From Bacteroidaceae bacterium (GTDB taxonomy: Bacteria; Bacteroidota; Bacteroidia; Bacteroidales; Bacteroidaceae), in assembly GCA_017503065.1 (NCBI GenBank), contig JAFVTT010000046.1, forward strand, positions 1 through 47,711: DNA of 47,711 nucleotides, given 5' to 3'. The notes beneath the pieces are model-generated. The model was not told where the DNA came from and ran no database searches. It was given only the letters and a program-made list of their open reading frames with translations. A program made the position numbers and the translations under genes. Every line of letters begins with the position of its first letter. Position 1 is the stretch's first letter. Positions 18,643-26,519 of the stretch are shown piece after piece.

Positions 18643-20064
18643 ATGAGCAAAGTATATCTTGCGGCCGACTTCGGCGGCGGTAGCGGACGTGTCATTGCCG
18701 GATGGTTAGAAGACGGCAAACTGACAATGGAAGAGATACACCGTTTCGGCAACCGCCAGGTACGCCTCGGCGACCATGTCTACTGGGACTTCCCTGCCCT
18801 GTTCGAGGACATGAAGGCAGGCCTGAAGAAAGCCGCATCAAAAGGCTACGAGGTGGAAAGCATTGGCGTGGACACCTGGGGCGTGGACTTCGGCCTCATC
18901 GACCGCGACGGCCAACTGCTGGGCAATCCCGTGTGCTATCGCGATGCAAGGACTGCCGGCATGACGGAGAAGTTGTTTGAAACCCTCAACCCCACCGAAC
19001 ACTATGCCACCACCGGCATACAGGTGATGGAAATCAACACCCTGGCACAGTTGCTCAGCATAAAGGGCACGGCACAACTGGAGGCGGCAGAGCACCTTCT
19101 CTTCATGCCCGACCTGTTCAGTTACTTCCTCACAGGCAAGGCCACCAACGAATACTGCATAGCCTCCACATCGGAACTGCTGGACGCCAAGCGCAGGGAA
19201 TGGTCGTGGGAAACGATAGAAGCCTTGGGACTGCCCAAGCGCATCTTCGGCGACATTGTGATGCCAGGCACAGTGCGTGGCGAACTACGCAAGGACATTG
19301 CCGAGGAGACCGGACTGAAAGACGTGAAGGTGATTGCCGTAGGCTCACACGACACGGCATCTGCCGTTGCCGCCGTTCCGGCAATAGAGGGCGACGGTCC
19401 TGTGGCCTTCCTCAGTTCAGGCACATGGTCGCTGCTGGGCATAGAACTGCCTGAACCCATCCTTACCGAAGAGGCACGCCAGGCAGAGTTTACCAACGAA
19501 GGCGGTGTAGGCGGACGCATACGTTTCCTGCAGAACATCACCGGCCTGTGGATACTGCAACGCCTCATGGCGGAATGGAAGGAGCGTGGCGAGGAACAGA
19601 CCTTCGGCGAACTGCTGCCTGCCGCCGAACAGGCAAACATATCCAGCATCATACCCGTGGCAGATGCGGCCTTCACCAACCCTCCGTCCATGGAAAAGGC
19701 AATCTCAGACTATTGCAAGCAGAGCAACCAACCCGTACCTCAGACGAAGGGCGAGTTTGTACGTTGCCTGTTCCAGTCGCTTGCCAAGAAGTACAAGGAT
19801 GCCATAGAGGGCGTGAACGGACTTCTGCCCGAAAGTCTGAAGCGCCTCCACATAATCGGCGGCGGTTCGCAAAACGGGTTGCTCAACCAGTTCACGGCAG
19901 ATGCCCTGGGGATACCCGTATGGGCAGGCCCCGTTGAGGCAACGGCGATGGGCAATATCCTGGTGCAGGCCATGGCCGCCGGAGAGGTGGCTGACCTTGC
20001 CGAACTGCGCGAGGTGGTACGCCGCAGCGTAACGCCCAAAGTCTTTGAACCGAACAACATCTAA
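18643..20064 (+). CDS. fucK: L-fuculokinase of the rhamnulokinase (RhaB) family
   Basis: This 473-residue FGGY-type sugar kinase should phosphorylate L-fuculose at C1. The phosphate loop is DFGGGSGR (~9-16). The substrate motif SIGVDTWGVDFGLID (~74-88) and the motifs GSHDTASAV (~224-232) and SSGTWSLLG resemble rhamnulokinases more than enterobacterial FucK. By sequence alone it would be called rhamnulokinase. The surrounding fucI, fucA and fucP genes and the absence of rhaA or rhaD make fuculose the likely substrate. This is assigned by context. Confidence 0.85.
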   Translation: MSKVYLAADFGGGSGRVIAGWLEDGKLTMEEIHRFGNRQVRLGDHVYWDFPALFEDMKAGLKKAASKGYEVESIGVDTWGVDFGLIDRDGQLLGNPVCYRDARTAGMTEKLFETLNPTEHYATTGIQVMEINTLAQLLSIKGTAQLEAAEHLLFMPDLFSYFLTGKATNEYCIASTSELLDAKRREWSWETIEALGLPKRIFGDIVMPGTVRGELRKDIAEETGLKDVKVIAVGSHDTASAVAAVPAIEGDGPVAFLSSGTWSLLGIELPEPILTEEARQAEFTNEGGVGGRIRFLQNITGLWILQRLMAEWKERGEEQTFGELLPAAEQANISSIIPVADAAFTNPPSMEKAISDYCKQSNQPVPQTKGEFVRCLFQSLAKKYKDAIEGVNGLLPESLKRLHIIGGGSQNGLLNQFTADALGIPVWAGPVEATAMGNILVQAMAAGEVADLAELREVVRRSVTPKVFEPNNI

Positions 20065-20085
20065 CACACAACAAAACCCTATTAC

Positions 20086-20472
20086 ATGGAAAATCCAAAG
20101 AACGGCTATCCCGTACAAGTATACAACGGTCCCGTAAAGCGCTATTGCCAGACACTGGACCTGAAGGACAACCCTGAACTCATTGCCGAGTACCGGCGCC
20201 GCCACAGCAAGGAGCATGCCTGGAAGGAAATCCTTGCCGGCATCCGCGAGGTGGGCATACTGGAGATGGAGATATACATCCTTGGCACACGCCTCTTCAT
20301 GATTGTGGAAACTCCCCTCGACTTCGAATGGGACACGGCAATGGCACGCCTCGCCACCCTACCCCGCCAGGCTGAATGGGAAGACTACATGGCAGAGTTC
20401 CAACTGGTCAAGGCAGGAATGTCCTCGGCAGAGAAATGGCAACTGATGGAGCGCATGTTCCATCTGTATTGA
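20086..20472 (+). CDS. L-rhamnose mutarotase-family protein, probable L-fucose mutarotase
   Basis: This 128-residue protein belongs to the RhaM/YiiL dimeric alpha-beta barrel family, whose founding member interconverts anomers of L-rhamnose. The family pattern is visible: a beta strand RYCQTLDL, the candidate catalytic His40 in EYRRRH, the strand MEIYILGTRLFMIVE and the W-E-D-Y-M segment. It has nothing in common with FucU. Because it sits between the kinase and fucP genes, it probably supplies the alpha anomer of L-fucose to FucI. It lies 21 bp after the kinase gene. Confidence 0.82.
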   Translation: MENPKNGYPVQVYNGPVKRYCQTLDLKDNPELIAEYRRRHSKEHAWKEILAGIREVGILEMEIYILGTRLFMIVETPLDFEWDTAMARLATLPRQAEWEDYMAEFQLVKAGMSSAEKWQLMERMFHLY

Positions 20473-20499
20473 TTCACTTACACGACCTATCTAATAACC

Positions 20500-21786
20500 A
20501 TGCAACAAAAACTCGTAGAAAAGAAATATCTTATCACCTTCATCCTAATCACCTCCCTGTTTGCACTGTGGGGCTTCGCCAATGACATAACGAACCCCAT
20601 GGTGGCAGCCTTCCAGACGGTGATGGAGCTTTCCGCATTCCAAGCCTCGTGGGTGCAATGCGCCTTCTATGGCGGATACGCCACCATGGCAGTACCTGCA
20701 GCACTCTTCATCAGAAAGTTTAGCTATAAGAGCGGAATTCTCTTGGGATTAGGACTTTATGCCATAGGTGCATTTCTCTTTATCCCGGCGGCATCAATGC
20801 AGAACTTTCTGTTCTTCTGCCTGTCGCTTTATATTCTGACCTTCGGTCTTGCCTTCCTGGAAACTACGGCAAATCCGTTCATCCTCTCACTCGGTTCCAA
20901 GGAAACATCCACCCGCCGACTGAACCTTGCCCAGGCCTTCAATCCCATGGGTTCGCTCTCCGGAATGGCCGTTGCATCGCTGGTGGTACTCCCCGCCCTT
21001 TGGTCGGACAGGCGCGATGAAATGGGCAACACCTTCTTCCACACACTGAGCGAGGCAGAAAAGGCAGAAATCCGTCTGCATGACCTGGAGGTTATCCGCG
21101 ACCCGTATGTAATGCTTGGCATTGTGGTGCTGATAATGTTCATCATCATTGCCTTCAAGAAAATGCCACAGACATCGGCCAATGCCGAGCAGGATTCCGC
21201 CATGCACACTCTCAGGCGCCTTTGGCACAACACCATCTACCGCGAAGGTGTGCTGACACAGATGTTCTACGTTGCCGCACAGATAATGGTATGGACTTTC
21301 ATCATCCAGTATGCCGACAATCTGGGCATAAACAAGGCCACGGCGCAGAACTACAACATCTTTGCCATGAGCATGTTCCTGTGCAGCCGTTTCATCAGCA
21401 CTTTCCTGATGAAATACGTAAACTCACGGGCCTTGCTTGCCTTGTTTGGCATTGGTGCAATGCTTTGCACTTTGGGTTCCATACTTATTGTTGGCATGAC
21501 CGGCCTGTACTGCCTTGTGGGAATCTCTGCCTTCATGTCCCTGATGTTCCCCACAATCTACGGCATAGCCCTGGAGAACGTTGACAGCAGAGACACATCA
21601 CTTGGAGCGGCCTTTCTTGTCATGGCAATCGTTGGCGGTGCCATCATGCCCCCATTGCAGGGAACTATCATCGACATGGGAACTATCTCCGGCCACCCTG
21701 CCGTAAACGTATCCTTCGTCCTGCCCCTGCTCTGTTTCCTCTTCATCACCATCTACGGCATACGTTCGTACCGAAAGTTGGTTTAA
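20500..21786 (+). CDS. fucP: L-fucose:H+ symporter FucP
   Basis: This 428-residue inner-membrane protein has 12 predicted helices and belongs to the FHS branch of the major facilitator superfamily. The two acidic residues needed in E. coli FucP have clear equivalents: D29 (LWGFANDITNP) and E121 (GLAFLETTANPF). The family motif RRLNLAQAFNPMGS is at ~139-152. It imports L-fucose coupled to protons. It is the last pathway gene of the fucose operon. An Smr-protein gene follows after 42 bp, so transcription may continue. Confidence 0.93.
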   Translation: MQQKLVEKKYLITFILITSLFALWGFANDITNPMVAAFQTVMELSAFQASWVQCAFYGGYATMAVPAALFIRKFSYKSGILLGLGLYAIGAFLFIPAASMQNFLFFCLSLYILTFGLAFLETTANPFILSLGSKETSTRRLNLAQAFNPMGSLSGMAVASLVVLPALWSDRRDEMGNTFFHTLSEAEKAEIRLHDLEVIRDPYVMLGIVVLIMFIIIAFKKMPQTSANAEQDSAMHTLRRLWHNTIYREGVLTQMFYVAAQIMVWTFIIQYADNLGINKATAQNYNIFAMSMFLCSRFISTFLMKYVNSRALLALFGIGAMLCTLGSILIVGMTGLYCLVGISAFMSLMFPTIYGIALENVDSRDTSLGAAFLVMAIVGGAIMPPLQGTIIDMGTISGHPAVNVSFVLPLLCFLFITIYGIRSYRKLV

Positions 21787-21828
21787 GTTTGCATTGAAAG
21801 ATACCATAAACTAACACTGCATTGCTAC

Positions 21829-22533
21829 ATGAGTATAAATATTGGCGATAAGGTGCGCTTCCTCCGAGAAGTCGGAGGAGGCGTTGTTACAGGATTCCGC
21901 AAAGGAGGATTTATCTTGGTTGAAGACAAGGACGGTTTCGAGATTCCTATGCTTGAAAGTGATTTGGTTGTCATACCGGAAAACAACAAAGTTTCACCGG
22001 CAAGTGACATTTCCAAGAAGAAACCAACCGATTCCGCATACAGTCCGGCACAACAACAGAAGCAGCACGCACCTTCTGGCGCAGAGGAAAAGGAGTCTCT
22101 GGAGGAACGTGTATGTAAACTGGAGCGTATGGTACAAAAACTCTCCCACCGCATAGACGAGTTGGAAGCGGCCAATGCACTGAGAGCACATGCACGCACG
22201 ATAGAGAATTCAGGCAACGGCAAGACACAGACAAAGAAACCCGCAAAAGAAGAAATCATCGAAGTCGATTTGCATGCCCATGCCCTTCTGGACAGCACCT
22301 CGGGATTGTCCAACACAGAAATCAAAGACTACCAGATGAAAATCTTTCGCGATACGATGGAACAATACCGCCACGACCATGGGCGCCGTATAGTATTCAT
22401 CCACGGCAATGGCGATGGTGTCCTTCGCAAAGCCATCCTCACAGAACTTAAATACTCATATAAAACCTGCCGCCACCAGGACGCCTCCTTCCAACAATAT
22501 GGTTTCGGAGCGACTATGGTAACCATATTCTAA
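21829..22533 (+). CDS. DUF2027/Smr-domain protein, short form
   Basis: This 234-residue cytoplasmic protein has three visible parts. An N-terminal SH3-like beta domain (1-50: IGDKVRFLREVGGGVVTGFRKGGFILVED) is typical of Bacteroidetes DUF2027 proteins. A charged, partly coiled-coil linker covers ~85-118. A C-terminal Smr domain has VDLHAH at 146-151 and IHGNGDG at 191-197, the motifs of MutS2-type nicking or RNA-cleaving domains. DUF2027 proteins are, as far as I recall, usually longer, with a folded middle domain that is missing here. The role is unknown; DNA or RNA handling is likely from the Smr domain. Confidence 0.8.
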   Translation: MSINIGDKVRFLREVGGGVVTGFRKGGFILVEDKDGFEIPMLESDLVVIPENNKVSPASDISKKKPTDSAYSPAQQQKQHAPSGAEEKESLEERVCKLERMVQKLSHRIDELEAANALRAHARTIENSGNGKTQTKKPAKEEIIEVDLHAHALLDSTSGLSNTEIKDYQMKIFRDTMEQYRHDHGRRIVFIHGNGDGVLRKAILTELKYSYKTCRHQDASFQQYGFGATMVTIF

Positions 22534-22572
22534 AGGAACAATCTGTGCACAAAGCACATATCCCCCACCCCT

Positions 22573-24306
22573 ATGATAAAGACCACCCTGCTGCTTTTGG
22601 CAAGCATCGTATGCATCGCCCTTCACGCACAAGAGCGCGAACTGATATGGAAGAAGAAACAGATGCCCTACCCTCAGGAGCATCAGATAGCGGCCATGAC
22701 GGACGAGACAAGCCTAAAAGGTTTCAAACCCGACAAGAACAGGGTGGCATACATAGAGTGGTTTGAGGCGCCGGCCGAGGATGTGCACAACGGTGGGTGC
22801 ATGATACTGATTTCGGGAGGAAGTTATCAGAACTGTTGTGATGTGGGACTGATAAAGCAATGGAGGGAGAAACTCACCGCCTTGGGCTTCCAATGCGTGA
22901 ACTTCGTGTATAGGACCCCACGCCCCATAGGGTTGCCCATATACCAGACAGCATGGGCCGACGGGCAACGGGCCGTGAGAATGGTAAGGCAACAGGCACG
23001 CGAGCGTGGCTTTGACCCGGAGAAGATAGGTGTCATATCCATGTCGGCGGGTTCGCATCTGGCATTGCTCCTTGCCACCAGTTCGCAGACACCGGCCTAC
23101 AAGCATAGCGACAATACGGATACAATTCCCTGTCACATAAACTGGGCCATAGTGAATGCGCCAGCCTATGGCACCACAGATGCCGAAGGTGGTACACCGG
23201 CCACACGGCAAGGTTACGGCACGGACGTGCATCTGAGCCAGGTGTTCAAGTTTGACAAGCGCACATGTCCCATGAGCCTGCACCACGGGGGAAAGGACAT
23301 CTACGCTCCGCAGACCTCCACCCTGGTGTACCGGGAACTGCGCAAGAGGCGCATACCCGCCGAACTGCACCTATATGCCGACAAGGGGCACGGTGCACAC
23401 GGCTTCGAACGCGGTGTTGAGTTTATGCGGCAGATGGGCTATCTGGGCAAACCCGGCAAGGAGGTTGCACTGATGGAAAGGTACACCAGCGACGATGCCA
23501 GAGCATCGTACACCAAGACAGAAATATGGCCCAAGGACAAGACACCCGACCTCCAGCAGAAGCAATGCACACCTTACATGGAATGGCACATGCCAAAGGA
23601 ACTGAAGACGAAGGCCATACAGATAATATATTCGGGAGGCGGATACGGTTTCAACAATCCCGACGACTTCGAGGTAGCACCCGTACGCCGTTACCTGAAC
23701 GAAAAGGGAATGGCCGTGGTGACGCTGAAATACCGCACTCCACGCCCCACCCCTCCCCTCGCCAAGCACACAACGGCATGGCAGGACCTCCAACGCACCG
23801 TCAGGCTTGTAAGAAGCCAGGCAGAGGCACGCGGTCTTGACCCCGACCGCATAGGCATAATGGGCAGTTCGGCAGGCGGGCACCTGACACTGATGGGCGT
23901 AACCTCCTCCCTGCACCAGTCATACTTGCCGATAGACAAGGTGGACAAACTGCCCTGCAACGTGCAATGGGGCATTGGCATATACCCGGCCTACGCACTG
24001 ACCGACGGCACGGACGGAGTGAACAAGAATGGCGGCAATAAAGATGATGACATCCTGGTACCCGACTTCTCCTTTGATTTGAAGACCTCGCCCATGCTCT
24101 TCATCCATGGTGATGCCGACCCCATAGGCTCCATGACTTCGGTGAAGGTGTGGGAGAAAATGCTGCAGATGGGCATACAGAGCGAACTGCACACCTTGGC
24201 CTTGCGCAACCACTGCTTCCAGAGGACAGCATCGCCAGGCACAGGCAGCTACACCTTCATGGACAGAATATGGGAATTCCTGACGGCAAAGGGGTTCAAC
24301 AAATGA
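22573..24306 (+). CDS. Secreted tandem-domain alpha/beta-hydrolase (putative carbohydrate esterase)
   Basis: This 577-residue protein starts with a signal peptide (MIKTTLLLLASIVCIALHAQ) and carries two homologous alpha/beta-hydrolase domains. Domain 1 has an oxyanion loop ISGGSY (80-84), nucleophile S158 in SMSAGSH, acid D242 and His 273 or 276. Domain 2 has YSGGGY (353-358), S433 in the classic GSSAGGH, acid D514 or D516 and H547. Both halves share the block YRTPRP...TAW..-QR-VR-VR-QA-RG-DP, so the gene arose by internal duplication. BD-FAE/acetyl-esterase-like enzymes with this fold remove acyl groups from plant polysaccharides. It lies 39 bp after the Smr gene and meets the next gene tail to tail. 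Confidence 0.85.
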   Translation: MIKTTLLLLASIVCIALHAQERELIWKKKQMPYPQEHQIAAMTDETSLKGFKPDKNRVAYIEWFEAPAEDVHNGGCMILISGGSYQNCCDVGLIKQWREKLTALGFQCVNFVYRTPRPIGLPIYQTAWADGQRAVRMVRQQARERGFDPEKIGVISMSAGSHLALLLATSSQTPAYKHSDNTDTIPCHINWAIVNAPAYGTTDAEGGTPATRQGYGTDVHLSQVFKFDKRTCPMSLHHGGKDIYAPQTSTLVYRELRKRRIPAELHLYADKGHGAHGFERGVEFMRQMGYLGKPGKEVALMERYTSDDARASYTKTEIWPKDKTPDLQQKQCTPYMEWHMPKELKTKAIQIIYSGGGYGFNNPDDFEVAPVRRYLNEKGMAVVTLKYRTPRPTPPLAKHTTAWQDLQRTVRLVRSQAEARGLDPDRIGIMGSSAGGHLTLMGVTSSLHQSYLPIDKVDKLPCNVQWGIGIYPAYALTDGTDGVNKNGGNKDDDILVPDFSFDLKTSPMLFIHGDADPIGSMTSVKVWEKMLQMGIQSELHTLALRNHCFQRTASPGTGSYTFMDRIWEFLTAKGFNK

Positions 24307-24325
24307 GAGATGGGAAATATCCCAC

Positions 24326-25357
24326 CTACAATCCAGAAATGTAATCCATTATTCTGTATGTATCCCTCAGGTCTTCCAAACCTGTGTGTATAGCACTTCT
24401 TCTGCCTTCCACCTTATCGACAAAAGCCTTTACTTCGTGATAATAGCCTTGCGAGCATATCTGGTTGTTGGCAAGGACTGGAACAAAGTTGTTGCGTGAA
24501 TACAGGTATTCCATGGTCTTGTTTCTGGGCATGATTTTTTCCAGAGGCATATGGCATACCGACATTTGCTTGGCAACAAACGACAATTCTTCCATTTGTC
24601 TAAGATTATATACACCGGCAGAAGTGCATATTCTTAGGTTTTCATCTGCATCTGTCCATGAATGTTCGGTGGACAGTTCCAGTGTACCCACTATGTGTCC
24701 ATGCCTTAGCATCAACAGATACGTTCCCGAAGTTACCTTCTCGCAGGCAATGATGTCAGGTTTGCCAAACAGATACGTTACCAGATCTATCGGATGTATG
24801 TAAAGGTCTGTAACGACGTTGCCCTCTGGACAGGCACCCGTGACATAATGCAAGTCATAACTAAACACTTGTTCTTTACAAAGCCGTTTCTTCAGGATAG
24901 TTGTTGCAGGAGCATACCTTTTCTGTAAGCCAACCATTGCTACTGGCGAGTGGAATTTTTGGTGTAGTCCTATCAAAGAATCCAGTTCCTTCAGAGAAGA
25001 GCATGGCGGTTTTTCTACGAAGAGGGATTTTCCGCTTGCCAGAATGTCTGAGGAAAGCCTGTAATGCGAAGAAGGTGTAGCACATACGAATACGCCCTTT
25101 ACCGTTTCGTCGTCCAAAATCCTTTGTAATGATGTCGTAGGTTCAATACCGGCATATTTAGTGCCTATCAGCCTTGCCTTACTTGCGGTGGTGACACAGA
25201 TATATTTCAACGGAACCTGTAGCGAAAACAGTACAGGATATAGGTTGGTCAGCGAATGTTGCCCCATACCGACAAACGCGTATTGATACCTGTATGTGTG
25301 GTTCAGGGCATGCTCGGTTCTTATTCTGCGATATGACTCTATAAGTTTCTTTATCAT
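24326..25357 (-). CDS. Gfo/Idh/MocA-family oxidoreductase
   Basis: This 343-residue protein has an N-terminal Rossmann domain with a modified dinucleotide loop VGMGQHS (29-35), the family motif VEKPP (E115-K-P) and a C-terminal alpha/beta domain with H188 and D191 in YIHPIDLV, the usual catalytic pair. It is therefore probably an active NAD(P)-dependent sugar or cyclitol dehydrogenase. About 20 residues precede the Rossmann strand, longer than usual. It starts only 3 bp after the radical SAM gene, so the two are co-translated and likely work on the same substrate, which cannot be named from sequence. A short hairpin (24311-24324) separates it from the convergent esterase gene. Confidence 0.83.
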   Translation of the reverse strand: MIKKLIESYRRIRTEHALNHTYRYQYAFVGMGQHSLTNLYPVLFSLQVPLKYICVTTASKARLIGTKYAGIEPTTSLQRILDDETVKGVFVCATPSSHYRLSSDILASGKSLFVEKPPCSSLKELDSLIGLHQKFHSPVAMVGLQKRYAPATTILKKRLCKEQVFSYDLHYVTGACPEGNVVTDLYIHPIDLVTYLFGKPDIIACEKVTSGTYLLMLRHGHIVGTLELSTEHSWTDADENLRICTSAGVYNLRQMEELSFVAKQMSVCHMPLEKIMPRNKTMEYLYSRNNFVPVLANNQICSQGYYHEVKAFVDKVEGRRSAIHTGLEDLRDTYRIMDYISGL

Positions 25358-25360
25358 GAC

Positions 25361-26413
25361 TTATGACCTGAAGTACCTTATATATGTTTGTGAGTGTGGC
25401 AACGTCCACCGATAAGGACCGTATATCCTTTCTATAATCCATTTAGGAAAGAGACGTTCAAGGCTTCGTAGCAATATGATGTCGTATTTCCTGTGGAAAT
25501 TTATCCAGCACCCGTTACACCCTTCCGAATGCTGACGATGTATCTTGCATGTTTCTCTGCTGTTGAATATCTCGTCCAGCGTTTGCTTGTGTATATTGCC
25601 CAGCAAAAGGTTCAAGTTCTGACACAAGGGTACGTCTCCGTTTGTATGAATCACAAGACTGCTTCTAATACTTAGGCACGGCAGTTTCAGGCGTCCGTTT
25701 CTCCATTCATCATAAAGAGCAATGAAGTCATAGTTCTCGTCAGTCGTCTTTACAGAATCCGGGATTCGCTTCATGAAGTCGTGTGCCGACAAAAGGTCGC
25801 TCGTAGTATCGAAGAAGGACATGGTTCCGTATATACCGATGCGGACATCCAGACCGTAATTCCTTGCCACTCCCACAACATAATCCATATCGTCGAACGT
25901 ATTCCATGGGGACAGGCAGAACATTAGAGAGATGGGTACTTCGTCCTTCAGCGCCTCTATCACTTGTATCACTCTGTTGTACCCGTCAACACCACGCATG
26001 TGGCGGTATGTTTCCGGCCTGCCGTCAAGAGACAGATACAGATGGCGCGGTTTGTAGCGTCTGACCGCTTCAATAATCCGTCCGGACGCCAATCCGTTGG
26101 ACAGGAGTGTATAATTGGGATGGTTGCTTCGGAACCAGGCAAGAATATCGTTTGCCTGTGGATGGAGGATGAATTCGCCTCCCTCCAGACCTACCGTAGT
26201 TTTACTGGTGATACATCTGCTTTGCATTATCCGTTTGATGTCTTCGAGGCTCATGTGTTCCCTTTTCTTCTGCCAGATGTTGCAATGCCTGCACTTTGAC
26301 TGGCATGCCGTAGTGGCATAGATCATCAGTTGCGACAGGTATTTGTGTCCTGGTCTAATACTGTTATTCAAATATAGCAATCCATTATGGACATAATCAT
26401 AAACTTTGTACAT
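25361..26413 (-). CDS. Radical SAM protein with SPASM-like C-terminal cysteines
   Basis: This 350-residue protein binds a radical-SAM [4Fe-4S] cluster through C37-x3-C41-x2-C44 (CQSKCRHC). The GGE motif is at 78-80 (LEGGEF). The C-terminal part has C246, C264, C289, C299 and C302 (CNGC), the pattern of SPASM/Twitch auxiliary cluster domains, around HTNGDVPLCQNL and LGNIHKQTLDEIF. Such enzymes modify peptides or small molecules. No precursor peptide gene was recognised beside it. It lies 106 bp downstream of the sigma/barrel fusion gene and 3 bp before the oxidoreductase gene on the same strand. Confidence 0.85.
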   Translation of the reverse strand: MYKVYDYVHNGLLYLNNSIRPGHKYLSQLMIYATTACQSKCRHCNIWQKKREHMSLEDIKRIMQSRCITSKTTVGLEGGEFILHPQANDILAWFRSNHPNYTLLSNGLASGRIIEAVRRYKPRHLYLSLDGRPETYRHMRGVDGYNRVIQVIEALKDEVPISLMFCLSPWNTFDDMDYVVGVARNYGLDVRIGIYGTMSFFDTTSDLLSAHDFMKRIPDSVKTTDENYDFIALYDEWRNGRLKLPCLSIRSSLVIHTNGDVPLCQNLNLLLGNIHKQTLDEIFNSRETCKIHRQHSEGCNGCWINFHRKYDIILLRSLERLFPKWIIERIYGPYRWTLPHSQTYIRYFRS

Positions 26414-26519
26414 TTCTTTGATTGTTATTGGTTCTTCTGTCTATAAGTCCCATAAAACAACCAAAGACTGCACCATAAGTGCTATAAATTCACGACTGGC
26501 CACATGTCTTCATCCCATG

